64,000 nucleotides of DNA from Sympetrum striolatum (Eukaryota > Arthropoda > Insecta > Odonata > Libellulidae). The stretch lies in contig OX388345.1 in the NCBI GenBank assembly GCA_947579665.1, forward strand, positions 71,415,454 to 71,479,453, written 5' to 3'. Below, piece by piece: positions 22,490-35,332 of the stretch; position 1 is the stretch's first letter, and each line of letters opens with the position of its first letter. The notes under the pieces are model-generated. The model did no database searches, was not told the origin of the DNA, and worked only from the letters and a program-made list of their open reading frames with translations. The translations under genes and the position numbers were made by a program.

Positions 22490-23830
22490 TCTGTTGTTAA
22501 TATTGATAAAAATGCTATACAATCCATAATTGATGTCTGATAGCAAATCGTGGAATAACTATGGGAGACGGGAAATATCAGGTAAGGCTTATCAAGTTGT
22601 AAATTGCGATGCTTTATTCCAATAACGCCAGCACACCTGGTACGTCGATGGAAACAGGTTAGCACTATTCCGTAAAAGGAAGAGCATTAATATCCCACTT
22701 TCTTCGTCGGAGATGGTTACCATCCTGAAAAACGCCATTATTTCCACTAGCGAAAGATATGCCCCGAGATTCCAATACGTACACAGTCACCTTCAAACCT
22801 GAAAAATTTTCCGGCTATTTGAATAGGCAAAAAAGCCCTTTCCTGTCCAATTTGCCATGTATATAATTAACCGTATCGAACACTAGGCTACTTCTTTTCT
22901 ATCGCCAACCGGCAACTCCAAACCCTCGCAGAACTCCCATTTAATTTTTCCCTCGCTATCGATCTCCGAGTTTCAATTTGTTTCGAGTGTTTACGGCACA
23001 ACCTAGCGATATAAATCTAGCTGAAGAGGAGCGAAGTCGTGAAAAATGCGCGTCGTGCTCGATAGCCAAATAAAGGATGGAATACATAATACTCTTCACG
23101 GGGCGAAGCGGTCTAGCAAACTCGTTGGCATTGAAGATGCGGAGGATTTAGATAGGCGGTCGCTCATGCGAGTCCATTAAGACTTTACAAAATATCGCGG
23201 AACAGAGAGCGAGGATGGGAAAAAACAATCGCGAAGAGATCTCCGCCACGCCTCTCACCATTTTCCTCGGCAACCATCTCTAGGCGTCCTGCATCGCCGT
23301 AACCACGGCGGTCGCGTCTAGCAGTCGAGAGAACCACGAGAGTTTTTGCAAAATGAAATAAGATTCCTTCGCTTCCGAGATTCTCGATCGAAATTCTGCT
23401 CGTTCAAGAATGCTCAATAGCTTTCAGAGATAGCTTTGCAATGTCTTATCGTTGTGATTATTTACGCGAGCTAATTTTTCGACTGATTCATTGCATTCGA
23501 AGTAGAGAGGCCGTTGAAGAGGATTGCTTGGAAGTTACCATTTATGTATCTCGTTCATTTGTGACACAAAATTGATTCCTTACATAACCCACCTAAAAGT
23601 TTTGCCTACTATGAATCTTAGGGATCATGCCAACTGCTTTAAGGATAATAGATATTTAAAACCATCATTGTTTCTGTGAAACAAATTTTGCAAAAGAATT
23701 TTAACTGCTGGTATTTTTCGAAGTCTTGTTGCCAAAAGAAAAGGGTTTGGATATATTTGCACATAACGGCGTGCACCCAGGAGTTATTTTCAAGCCTGTT
23801 TTATTCTTGGGATCTTGCAGCAAAAACAAT
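22490..23830. other. CpG-containing island, no gene recognised
   Basis: About 22640-23520 is GC-richer with frequent CpG, flanked by AT-rich DNA. No frame of useful length with a recognisable product is present. A plus frame at 23726-23929 overlaps the SINE that follows and is therefore spurious. Confidence 0.5.
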
Positions 23831-23834
23831 ATAC

Positions 23835-23960
23835 GTCAGGGCTTCCGGGAAGTAGGCAGTGCTTTCAGATTTGGTGAAAGCGGTCCCGCATTCGATTCCC
23901 GGTGGGTGTCTATGTGCGATATGGCCTAAGCTGTCGAAGCACTTTCAACAATACAACAAC
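23835..23960 (+). mobile_element. tRNA-derived SINE, second family
   Basis: A tRNA-like head with A-box-like GTAGGCAGTGC, the block GGTGAAAGCGGTCC, and B box CATTCGATTCC (23889-23899), then GTCGAAGCACTTTCAAC and a CAA-rich tail ending in AATAAATA. The copy at 36.55-36.66 kb shares these blocks in the same order. The tail and dispersed copies argue for a SINE, not a tRNA gene. Confidence 0.7.
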
Positions 23961-24860
23961 AATAAATATAGGTGATGTCAAAATTTCGAAGTGTGGATTG
24001 TAATCTCCTTCACCATTAGCTTTCAAAGGAAATAAGGAATGAGTCTTACTAGGCTAGATGAGGAGTGAGGTAGTTTTTCCTTAATATCCTCTAAGAGTTA
24101 GATTAGTATAAGCACGCAAGTGAAGTGCTATTACGCTATGAAAAAACATTTTTATGGCACTTAACAAGGAGAGAAGTAAAGGAGTGCCGCTTTTCGGAAT
24201 CGTTCACACCTCAGTAGCTTTTATATTATGACAGCCATGAGCAGGACTCAGACAAAATAAAAGAAAGATACGTCCTCTTTCATCCTGTTCCTCTGGCTAT
24301 TCTTCTCTGAGAAAAATCATTTCTTACTTATGCCAAGTTTTCAAGGGAAGTAAAACGCAATTTTAGAAATGGGTTGGATTTTAAATATCGGAAATTCCTT
24401 GATTAAAAGATTCAGCCACTAAGTATATGTCATCGAAATTTTCCGCGATCCGTGGAGTTACTAGAATAATATTATGTAACCTCACAACCTTAACCAAAGA
24501 AATTGAACGGAAACAGCTTGTTGAGTGACGTAAAAAACCGACTTAAAAGAAATAGATATACTGCAGTCATAAAGTAAACTGAAGAGATAAAAAATAAATA
24601 TTGCATTTAATTTCCTTCAAAAATAAAGGAAATAAAATTTTAAGTTCTCTTCCACTCAGCTATTTGAATACCCTTATCACAGATATAAGTTGACCATATC
24701 GGTGGCTAATACAATGAATTTAAGATGAGAGAAAATATAAATTGGAAATTAATGTTACGATAAAAAAGAATTTCAATCATCGAGTAAATATTTTTTAACG
24801 TTAAAACAGCATTATCTTACATAATTATCGAGTAATCAGTTGAAGCATCAAAAAGAAACT
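23961..24860. other. AT-rich stretch, no gene seen
   Basis: No repeat, RNA gene or frame stands out. Sequence composition is typical of the AT-rich parts of the window. Confidence 0.65.
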
Positions 24861-24861
24861 T

Positions 24862-25765
24862 TAGACTGCATTGATTTTCATTGTAATCTCTTGTTATATT
24901 CATTATCTTTTTTAATTTCAGTTTAGGGTTCCATCTTACTCCTCAAAATCTGAAGACGTCTCTTTTAGAGACAGCTTTTCTACTAATTACAAGTACAACT
25001 CAACATTACCTCGAAATCAACGTTCTGCAAATTCAATTTTTGTTAACAACAATATTGACATATTTAATAGATGTGTTAGCAATATTTAAGCCTTTAAACT
25101 TTAATATTTACTTTATGTATTTGAATGGCATGTCATGATTGTTTTATCCATGCCTGCTTGAATGTGATAATTTTTGTGTTTGATCTCGATACATACTTTT
25201 AATGATGACTTGTTATAATTTGAATTGTATTATTGATACATGTTATTCTATATTCCATTTATTCTTATGCTATAACTGTTCAATAACTACTATGTATGAT
25301 AACTTTATTGTTTATTTCATGCTAATGTTTAATATGTTAACTACTGTATGCATTTTTTTATTTTCGTATGTATGTACATAAAATTTTTCATGCTTTTGTA
25401 AAGGGATTTCTCCCGTTAATAATAATGCTAATAATAACATCATCTTCTTGATTGTATTTTCTTCGGTTTTATCATATTTATGTTATATTAATGACTATAT
25501 TTTTCGTTTGTATTTTCTTGATATATTTATTGATTTTATTTTCTCGCTTGTATTTTAGTGACTCTTGGCAATGTTTTCTGGGTTGTATTTTCTTGAATAT
25601 ATCTTAGTGATGGTAATTTCTTTAATTTATTTTATTAATTGTATTTATTTTTCGTGAGTATATTACTTATTGCGATAGTATTTTATGACACTGTAAATAT
25701 TTTTACTGTAAACAGCCAATGGGATAACAACCGTAATAAACATATTATTATTCTTATTCGTGTTT
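24862..25765 (+). mobile_element. Non-LTR-like 3' end split by another retroelement
   Basis: The left part (24865-24911, beginning ACTGCATTGATTTT and ending TATTCATTATCTTTT) and the right part (about 25440-25765) together align with the uninterrupted copy at 7862-8190. The right part ends CTGTAAATATTTTTACTGTA, then ACAACCGTAATAAACATATT and an ATT-rich tail. The 526 bases between the parts are absent from the other copy. A plus frame at 25639-25962 crosses this repeat and is not a gene. Confidence 0.65.
24912..25438 (+). mobile_element. 5'-truncated non-LTR retroelement with TAA-type tail
   Basis: This insert interrupts the repeat that surrounds it. It ends TTTTGTAAAGGGATTTCTCC, then CGTTAATAATAATGCTAATAATAA, the form of 3' tail common among insect CR1/RTE/Jockey-type LINEs. 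Only 3' untranslated-type sequence remains. Its flanks CATTATCTTTT (left) and CATCATCTTCT (right) could be a decayed 11-base target-site duplication. Confidence 0.55.
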
Positions 25766-26400
25766 CAGACATACATACGTCAGAAATATTCATGGTATGT
25801 TTTGCCAACGGAGTATTAAGTGTGACCTTTATCATCTTAATATGTGTCTTTAAGAATTTTCTTCTTTATCGTTTTTATTTTATTTCAATATGCGAATCTT
25901 GGAGTGGGGCCCTTAAGGTTGCGAGCAGCAACATAGAAGGGAAAAATAGATTCTCGGACTGAGGCGGTCAGAGATGAAAATATCCACGCCCTCTCCACGT
26001 ACTTACAACTTAATCCGCAGCAAGAGATTAATGTCGAGAAAGTGGGATGAGATAGATATGCAGCGCACAGGAAAAATTCTAAGAACCTCTAATGTGACAT
26101 GTTTGAGAAACCATCCTAGACATAGGGCAAATAGGATGTAAATAGGTTTATTGAAGCGAAATTTCAAGAAAAAAGGACAAATGGTACACGAATGTAATAT
26201 TAGTTCCAAAAAGAGAAAATTGAAGATATAAAGGATATGGCAAATCAATAAATAATCAAGTGAAAGTAGAATTTAGAATAACAAAGATACGTACGGTTCA
26301 TTGAAGTTTCATTCTAATTGTATCCATATTTGTTTGTATGAACGTAATTATGTATTATATAAATGTACAGCATATCATTTTCTGTCTGCTATCAAACGGT
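25766..26400. other. No gene seen
   Basis: A modest GC rise near 25.9-26.1 kb and an unrecognised 81-codon minus frame (26003-26248) are all that can be noted. Confidence 0.55.
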
Positions 26401-26421
26401 AGAGAGGCAACTGAGTTTGAT

Positions 26422-26451
26422 CATAGAGTAAGGAACTATCCTTACTCTATG
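26422..26451. repeat. Perfect 13-bp hairpin, 4-nt loop
   Basis: CATAGAGTAAGGA (26422-26434) and TCCTTACTCTATG (26439-26451) are exact reverse complements around ACTA. TTTGATCA-type words flank the stem on both sides. There is no T run after it. It may be the remnant of a palindromic element. Confidence 0.6.
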
Positions 26452-26489
26452 GTTTGATCAACGGTACACGCTTATAACTCCTTTTATTC

Positions 26490-29400
26490 TTCTGGTAATA
26501 TTATACATTTTTTTATTTTAGCTTAATCATGTGCTATATTTTATTTTCTTAAATTTTTTATTTATTTTATAAATAAAATTATTTATATTTTTATTTGTAT
26601 AAAATGTATAAATTTTTCGTGTCATTATGTATTGCACTTGTTTACGGATTTTACGTTGCCACCAGATGATAAGTCAAATAGCAACAGCTGTGCCATGATA
26701 GCAGTAATACGAGGGTGACATCGTAAAAACATCGAGAAAGCATATGAATTCACGATGAAGATTCAATTACTTTCTTTAAAGCAGCTTCATACATAGAAAA
26801 TTAGTGATGGGAAATTGTATTACAATACATTAACAAAGAACATGATTCTATTCAGTCATTCGAGAAAGCAGTTGTAAAAATAATAAGACTCTTGATATTG
26901 GTTTTTTGGTCAATTGGAACTGGAAATTCATTAGTTTAAAGGCGTTGTTGCAAATTAAAGAAAGAAAATACCACAGGATAAAATTAAATGTTCTCAGTTT
27001 TCAAAAGATAAGCGGCCAGACTTTGTTACATCAGCTCCATCAATTTCGCGTGGACTTTATTAACTCACTCTTACACTGAGTTGTAATCAAATTACTCATT
27101 CGTTTCCCGTTGCTCCTTAAACGAATTTGAAGTCTGTGGAAAAGATCAAGGGAATGCAAAATTTAAGGGAGAAATATCGCCGAAGCTTCTCTTTTGATGG
27201 AAGCAATTAGATTATAATGATAAAACGTTGAGAAACAAACACCGCCGCAAAGTGCATCACGAAACAGCAATCGGCCGTGCAAGTCGGCAAAGAGGAAAAG
27301 TTGCTTCAAACTATAATCGTACTCATGCTCGAAAGTAATTGCATCACCCATGATTTTTACAGCCATTACGAAGACTGAAAAAGGCGGATCTCGACTCACT
27401 TTATTGGCAGCTCGTAAAACTTTAAAATTTTATTCTCACGGTTCAGGTTTTATCCCCGATGTAACTTGTGTTATAAATCTGCGGATGACCACGCAAAATA
27501 GGCGCCATATGCTATGATAGTTAACACATTATTCTTCGATTCTACTGAGATGATTTGTGCGTATGTTTTAGATGTACGCGCTGTCGTTCATTCAATCTAC
27601 TTCTATGTGAATCTATTTTTTCACAATTTCGGTCAAAGTTTTCTCGCTGTTCCTTTTGTAATGTGATATTCTTGTTTCTTCTCTTTATAGCCACAGTATT
27701 TTGCTTGCAGAGGCATTTCTTTTGAACGTTCGTGAGTTATCGCAATATTCAGATTATTTATGCGATGCAACCCCTGCCAACTGTTTTTATTGTGTAGTTT
27801 ACTTCAAATACGCTCAATTTTCCTCCGTCTCTCAGTTGTTAATATCGAAATATTTGCGCAAGTTTTCACATTTTCTCTCTTGTAGTTGTTTTTCTCATTT
27901 GGTTATTTTCTTAAGTTAATTTAGATAATTATTATAAATAGGATGCCCCATAAGCTCTGGCTTTACAAAGTAAGTCAATGATGATTGTTAGACGGAATAG
28001 GAGGCTTTTCAGGGTTAGCTTAAAATGAATGAAGGATTTTAATGATCATGATGACCGTTTATAAAATATGTTATACTCTCCATTCGATAAATGTTTACCG
28101 TTGTGAAAATATTATTTATCCTCGGAAGATCGAAACTATAGCATCCAGATAATCCTTAATAATGCTTTTTAAAAATTCATTTGACTTTAAATTTTAGTAA
28201 ATACAGCTAAATACGAAACACTTCATGTAAACATGGATACGAAAATCTCCACAGTAAAATAGAGAGAAGAAATATCTGCAGCAGATAAGCGCGCGTACTA
28301 AAAATAACACAAAAAATAAATATATAAACGTCCGCATGAGTGCTTCTAAGTTCAGAATTAAAAAGGGGAACAAATCCGAACTATTTGTTCTCCTCTTTAA
28401 AACCCTTCCATTTTCGTGACAGATCGCCTGAAAAGCGTTTCATACGAGAGAAGCCTCTGATCGATATTCATTTGTCCTCCAGTCCGCCGTGAGCTCTTGC
28501 TGGTAATTTGAAATGATCCGTCGTTGGCTACAAAGAGGGATAGATATAAAAGATTGAAAATTATTACCCGATACAAGCCATCCATCAATCCGTGAGGTCA
28601 GCTGCACGATGAGGAGACCACCCGTGGGCTATTCTTTATTTCCGTTACGCTTTTTACTTGGTAATTTTCCTCTCTGGAGATTACTTATCATATGTATCGG
28701 AAGTTATATGCCAACGTACACCTACGTTACCGCAAATAAACATAAACAGAAAAAAATAATAATGACTTCCGAAGTCATAAAACAAGGTTATAACAAAGTG
28801 GTAGGTCAGCAAGCTTAGATTATTTGCTCTGGAATGCTACTGTTTGGTTACCGAAATGTTTCCCCAGTTTAGCGAAATTCTTAAATTTACATGCTGTGAA
28901 CTGTTTATCACGTTATTTTCCAGTAATCAAATAATTTCATCAATCGATTTGTTGTGGTAATTTATGAACTTGGTGTGTTTTAATATGCGGAATCCTGAAG
29001 GGCGGGTTCCAAATAATCGAATATTTACTCGATATCCAAGTCCGAAAAGTGGAAAAACATCCATGAGCCAATAAATTTTCCGTAAATAAAGTGCTTATCT
29101 TTTATAACTTTGAATTGAGATTTCCATCTTATTGATATAAAGTACTTGACTTTTACCAGGTGGTGGTACATTTGAAAATCAATTTTACGAGGATATACGG
29201 AGAGAATAATCCACCTGTCAAGGAATGGCAATAGGAACCTTTCGATAGCCAACAACTTCTAGATGAGAACAGAATAGAATAGTTTATATACAGCACTAGT
29301 ACCACTAACGAAACAAATGAAGATACTGTTTGCAAGTTGATAAATCAGAGTTTCTAAATTAGCAATGACATGGTATATAAATTCAACTGATAAGGATATG

Positions 29401-29870
29401 GACATATAGAAAGCGATGGAAATATGGAAAGATATGGAAGATGGAAATTTTCAATCTCAATTTCGCCGAATTAAGTCCTGTATATATGTACCCTTAAGTA
29501 AGTAAAAATGTGAGAAAGTCATTTCTTTTTAAAGCTTGCTTGCAAGAATCTCTATCCCCAATTGTTCATTATACATACCACTCTCATGTGCTTTAAATAT
29601 TGTCTCCCAACAAGGAGTATTTCCCCATACGGCGATAGCATACTTTTAAAAGAATGGTAATAGACAAAATATAAAGAGAGCCTCGTTGAAATACCGATGA
29701 CTGGAAAATGACGTGATAAAGCATCCCTCGTTAAGTCTTTAAAATACACAACCTGGTTGCTCTCTCCACGTCAAATTTTCATCAAGTATTAACCTCAATG
29801 ATGCGCTGAGTAATTTATTTATCATCAAAAAAGGAGATAAATCCCTTCACGACCGCTGACACGAACCGAT
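26490..29870. other. AT-rich stretch, no gene seen
   Basis: About 26.49-26.62 kb is almost pure AT. Short frames further on (27163-27399 minus, 27701-27919 plus, 28397-28588 minus, 28609-28818 plus, 29025-29335 minus) show no recognisable product. A 17-base palindrome, ATGACTTC-C-GAAGTCAT, lies at 28762-28778. No RNA gene is visible. Confidence 0.6.
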
Positions 29871-29879
29871 TTCTACAGA

Positions 29880-30590
29880 TCCCGAACGCACCGGGGTTCA
29901 ATCGCGCGGATTTTAAACATGACAGGAGGGAATCCTCGCGAGCAGCAGATGGGCAATCCTTTAAGAGGAGCTAACACTGGCATTCCTTCCTTTCCGAGTA
30001 ATATCCATCAGAAAACTTACTTTTCGAGACGCGAGGAAATCTCCCGTCCAACTCCCTCCGAATCCAATTCACTGTTTTCTCATTATCAACACCGTCATCG
30101 GCACCGCTCACAGCTGGAATAAGGACTCCCCGCCTCTCTGTCAAGTCTCTCCTAACGACAATCAATTTTTCTTGCCGCTTCTCATCCGATGCAATCCCGG
30201 CTTAATCCCTGCCCTTCCTACGTTTCAATCCTGATGCCATTTCGGTTTTCAATTATGCTACGGACCTTTGTGCTAGCTTTGACCCACTTCTTCCGCTTTT
30301 TTTACGTCCCCTCCGTATCGCTCCCTTACTTTCTTCGGCCGTTACGGGACGTCTCTCGGAACGTTTTCTGCCCCCCATTAAACGTCGAATGCGCCCATCG
30401 AAGGCTTTCCTTTATGCGGAGCCGAAGAGGTAATTTAATTTTCGATATCTCATTACGTCGCGAAGAATGGGATCGGTTCGCGAAATCGCGAAATTTTCAA
30501 TCTGGATCTGCTCGCGAGGTGTGCGAAATTATGCAAAGTGATTTGGAGACTGCGATAAAGTGCGATGCAAATGGGAAATGATTCCTGTTT
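29880..30590. other. GC/CpG-rich island with 130-codon frame
   Basis: A plus frame at 30189-30581 (130 codons) and shorter frames on both strands are open here. The translation starts hydrophobic and aromatic, then becomes Arg-rich; I recognise no family and see no clear signal peptide plus mature domain. CpG is frequent. A chance frame in a GC-richer block is the best reading. Confidence 0.3.
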
Positions 30591-32460
30591 GGCGTGTCAG
30601 TCGATGCATATTACTCCGAAGATATTGACGGGAAAATTGAATTCAATTTCATTATATAAGGTCTTCTATAAGTTGTTTTTATTATATTATATTCTTAGAA
30701 TGCAATTCTTCATTGTGCTTAAAAGGCTTTTTCTATTCGTTGCATTGTTTGACTGGAGCAAGGTAAGTAGATCACTGCTCATGCTGTTTAGTTAGTCTTA
30801 TTTCCATTTCAAAGTATTTGGTTGCTAGTGGCTATGGACATTAGTATAAAATTTGTTCATGTGTTTACAGAACCAAAATCAACTTTATTTGTTTTAATTT
30901 GTATCTCTAAATACTCCCCATGACAAATTTTATTAATGCTTCGCTTAAATTGAGAAAGAAAATTCATATTTACATTTTAGACAATCCTTCCTACAAATTA
31001 TCTCATTTTTTATGAATTCAACTAAAAATTTATGAGAAATTTTAATTATTCGACACACATGGGAACGAAGATAAATCACCCATTGAACAAGTTTTGCTAA
31101 ATAATCTCAATTCGAAAATTATTAAGAAATCGCATTTAATCCCATTTTGTCCACTACTCATGTAATCTCATTAAAAATCGAAATATTAAGAATGCTTACG
31201 CACATCTATTACCACAGAATAGTGAATAGCAAGTATACTTACACCACAGTTTAAACATCGACATCGCTCTTTTAATTCACCCGAGAAAAGAAGGGAACAC
31301 GTCAATACAGACCAGAAAGACCTCGAACCAAGAAGCGAAGGACCTTCGCTGAGGAAAATCCCTCGGAAGGAGCACACCTTCCGCTGCAAATGCATTTAGG
31401 GCAGATGAACATTAAATAAATGGACGCTGGTGAATCCGGCAAATGAGGAGATCCCCATTCAGAGGCGTCTTCCAAATCGAACCCAGACCTGCACATAATT
31501 TGAAGACGTCGTCTGTACAAACGGGGATGGGAATTAAATGGGAATAGCGGGTTTCGAATGGAGCTCGGATAAGAGACGAGGCGAATAATAAAGAGATGGC
31601 CGTCGATAGCGAGCATCGATCGAGACGAAGACGCTTTTCTTGGCACTCCGGGAGTTATTAGAGGGAGAAACTAACGCGGCGAAAAATGAGGAAAGGGTTC
31701 TGTTATTGAAAATGAGGGAGTGATTAAAAATGCCTCCCAACGAAGGATGCAGATATATACCTACGTGAAGATATCGGAGTGCACCAGCATGAATTCAGAT
31801 GGGCGATGAAAAAAAAATAAACGAGGAATGAAAATGAAGAAGACATTTTTAAATATTCATATAAACGAAAAGTATTAAAACTCAAAATTTCAATCAACCT
31901 AAGATCAGTTTTTAAATGATATTATTATAATTGAAATGGTTAAGGCTTTCACGGTTCATTAGATGTTACTGATCTTAAATGTTTTGTGTTATGCCCACGT
32001 TTTAAATTATTGGTGTAACCAACGTTTTGTTTACGTTCTTTTCGTTTAACACAAAAGATTTTAAATTAGTGATATTGTCATTATTGTAACTTTATGGGAA
32101 AAATACAAAGATAATGGTAAATGATTTCATTGATTTATAAAATACGAATGAAGAAATAACAACTGAAAGAAAATTAAAAATATCAAACAGATACAAATTA
32201 ATGAGCATATAAATTCATTGTATATAAGCAAAGATGGTCAAAGGTCTATGCATCAGTGACTAATGATAAATGAATGTAACGTTTGGTCTCAGATTTGTCG
32301 TAACTTCATACATCTCCGTGAAAGATTTGGTGTAGATATGCATGTTGTGATTTAAAAAAAAATATGTAATTATATTTTACACGGTGATTAGACAAAACAT
32401 CTTCACGAACCAAGACTTTTAAACCTCCGGAACAATAGCATAATTCGCGCTTATTTAAGT
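30591..32460. other. No supported gene; GC-richer block at 31.29-31.76 kb
   Basis: AT-rich except for a GC-richer block at about 31290-31760, where minus frames of 68, 69 and 114 codons overlap one another in different phases. None resembles a known product. AT-rich DNA follows to about 32.4 kb. Confidence 0.5.
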
Positions 32461-32464
32461 TGTT

Positions 32465-32580
32465 TTGTTACTTGAGTATGACGCTTAAGCGCCGAAACCT
32501 GTCTTCAGGTTAATTAAACTTTTCCTGTGGAAACCAAATATTTCGATCTATTTATCCACATGAATAATATTACAAGGTTC
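32465..32580 (+). repeat. Possible Penelope-like or ribozyme-type repeat tail
   Basis: ATGACGCTTAAGCGCCGAAA (32478-32497) is followed by CCTGTCTTCAGG and a TAATTAAACTTTTCCTGTGG segment. A 17-of-20 match to the first motif lies reversed at 35440-35459 inside a foldback element. GAAAC preceded by a short self-complementary stem recalls the hammerhead ribozymes of Penelope-like elements, but the other conserved core (CTGANGA) is not intact. Assignment is tentative. Confidence 0.3.
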
Positions 32581-32819
32581 CACAAAGCAAAGGGTGAAGT
32601 AATCCAATACGTAATTATATTTATTTAACCTTGGAAACAGCCTTGTTCACCGAATAACCAAGATGTGCCGTTAAATATATTAGTACTCGTACCCATGAGT
32701 TCCGGGAACGCTGGGGTGAAAGATCGTTCAACAAAGAAAAAAGTGTTGCATTACCAAGAACTGAGATGATTCAATTCTTTCACCTACAACGATACAATTC
32801 TCAATGACGATCGAATTTT

Positions 32820-33300
32820 ACTGTCACGGATTAAAATTTGGGAATCAATCGGGGGACATGAATGGAACAAAAAATGAGACATCAATCTCGACAGACCCGC
32901 TGTTACCAAATCCAATCAACAGGAATAATTCCCTCCACATTTGGGCGAGGAATCGTATTTAACTCGGAGAATAAATGCCGATCACGGAGCGGTGTATTAG
33001 AGAATCCTTTTCGAGGAAGGAAACGGAAGTTCAGCGAACGAGAAACGTGCTATTGCCCAAGGACGGCCGCCGCGGACAAGAATTTAATCGTGGAGCGAGA
33101 CCGAAAAAATATCTCGGAAACTAAATCAGATATCGCGGCGAAGGAAATAAGGCGGACAAAAGGAAGCGACTGATTTTCGCTCTTGTTAATCGCCTTTCGC
33201 AGCGGAATAGCTCGATTCAATGTGTTCGAAGGAAATTTCAATGTTGAGAGAGCCTTTGGTGCGAAGGGTTGACTGACTCCGGATCTGATGATAAAAGAAT
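32820..33300. other. GC/CpG-richer island, frames on both strands
   Basis: A plus frame of 103 codons (32862-33173) and a minus frame of 105 codons (33050-33367) overlap. The plus translation is Arg/Lys-rich. Neither resembles a known family. Confidence 0.3.
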
Positions 33301-35330
33301 ATACGGCGGCATATTCTTCTATTTGTATTTTGTATTTATTTATTTTAGATACATCAACCATTTTCATTTACAAGAGTTATAAATTTGACATCGAAGACAT
33401 ATATTGTTTTGTGATAGCCAAAAGATATATATAATCTTGCCCGGCTATGAATTTGAATTAAGTTCAAAAATCACATAAAATGGCTAACATTGCAAATTCT
33501 AAATATCACAGACATATTTATATCTCTAATAAAGCTACTGATAATCTATATAGTTTTCTCACACAAATCGAGTAATTAATATACTTCTCCTATGTACATC
33601 TTTAGCCATCCCTCTCCTGGGAAGCTGACCTTCACTCTTTGATCTAAAAAAAGGGATTTCCTCCATTGAAGCAGCTCCTACCCCCCAAAATATATTCACT
33701 TGGCTTCTACCCAATACGATACCATATCTGGATTAATCCAAAATTTTAAAGATCAACAGAAATAATAAATAATATATACTATTGCCATAATATGACGTTA
33801 TGTAATGACGGATTTCCATAAAAAAGGAAGCCTTTCTCCGTGGATCCTATTAAATATTTTAATTTTCTTTTGTAAGGCTATTATAAGTAGGGATCTAGGA
33901 GTAGATAGAGGCGAAACATGTCAATTAACATAGAGGATAGGGTAAGTAATAAAGAAATGGCATTAGGGAACAGAGAATATTGAGGCATATCAAACCATGT
34001 GAAAGTTAAACGCATGCATGCATAATAATGGAAGGCCGCTGATGGTTAAAATATAGAATACATGCGTGTATAGTTATTATCATTATTTTCTATTTTTTTC
34101 GGGACGATAAACAAATATGAATGAATACTTGGTTTCATCAATATGGATGTGCAAAATGCGGAAAACTCATTTTTAGGTCAATATATTCATAAAATGCAGT
34201 TGAAATATTTCCGAATATGTTGAATAATTTCTGTGAACAACAGCCTGTTTAGTAGTAACAACACGATACTTTCCATGATTGTTTGTTTCCACTTAAAATA
34301 GCTATTATAAACTGATGAATGAAGTCTTAAAATATATCGCATCACATCGATACATATTGGGTCGATTATTGAAGTCTCGAAGTCAAACTCTATAGCTAGA
34401 TGAATGATAGGATGTCGATAGCATTTTCTAAGTACAACGAATTTTCTATTACCTAAGAACCGCAAGAAAAACAAATATTGTAAGTTATTGGAAATATCTC
34501 CTTTCCTCAGGATTGATTTTACCTAATATAGCGTCTCAAAGAAAGCAGAGGTTATACTGAACATCGAACTCTCGAATCGATAAATAATCGACGTCCGATA
34601 ATTTTTTCCCGCCTGCCATTCAAAATTTTATTGCGACGTGGTCTGGCAGGCGATGAATTATTCCCCGTTTCCGAATAACAAATAATCAAACGATAGAATG
34701 TCGAGGTTACGGCTCAATACTGTGGTGACTTCAACTCACGCAAAGAAGAAGATCAAGGTTATGTGAATTTAAAATGTAAGAATCTATATATTTTAGTGGT
34801 GGTAGAGAAGTGGTCTCTATGAAAATATTATAAGGTTCAAAGCTATTTTAATAGTTTACATTAATAATCTTTAAGAAGCTGAGCGAAAGCAGATTACTAC
34901 GTTTATATAGACTAATAAAATAGAAATGACGTATGAGCGAAAAAAACAAACGCATGAAAATAGAACGAATTGCTGTGAAGTAAAAACTACAGTACTCTGG
35001 TAAATATAGACACTTTGTACTATTTTTATAACTTTCATCAAACATATATAGCATTAGGTAGTGAGACCGTTAAAGTGTTTGCAGCTAAAGAATTAGCTGG
35101 GTTCAGTATGCCCGTCATACGCGGTTAAAGACGCAGTTTGTAAGATTCAGAAATCTGTACAAAGGGAATACGATTCTTATGAAAGGAGAATTTGTTTGGT
35201 ACACTGTTGCCAGAATAAAAACTTTGCATTATTATTGTTGAATTGAAAAGTATTGTCAATTGCATTCAAACTTATAATACGATATAATATCATAAAATCA
35301 ACTGACTGACGAATGACTTCGTGGTTTTCT
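33301..35330. other. AT-rich stretch, no gene seen
   Basis: Short frames at 34187-34474 and 34848-35054 (minus) are unrecognised. A small GC-richer patch lies at 34560-34750. No RNA gene or strong repeat is seen before the foldback element that follows. Confidence 0.6.
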
Positions 35331-35332
35331 AT

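Noticed and set aside
23845..23915. Functional tRNA gene on the plus strand
   Set aside because: No matching acceptor stem; a CAA-rich tail and a second copy at 36.55 kb show that it is a SINE.
25639..25962. 107-codon plus frame
   Set aside because: It runs across the 3' end of a dispersed repeat whose other copy is not open, and its hydrophobic composition comes from T-rich DNA.
27940..27975. GGATGCCCCATAAGCTCTGG as a DNA-transposon end
   Set aside because: A loose resemblance only; no inverted partner or target duplication was seen.
33905..33935. GGCGAAACATGTCAATTAAC as another copy of the 32.48-kb repeat tail
   Set aside because: Similarity is limited to a few bases around GCGAAAC, and the stem before it is missing.
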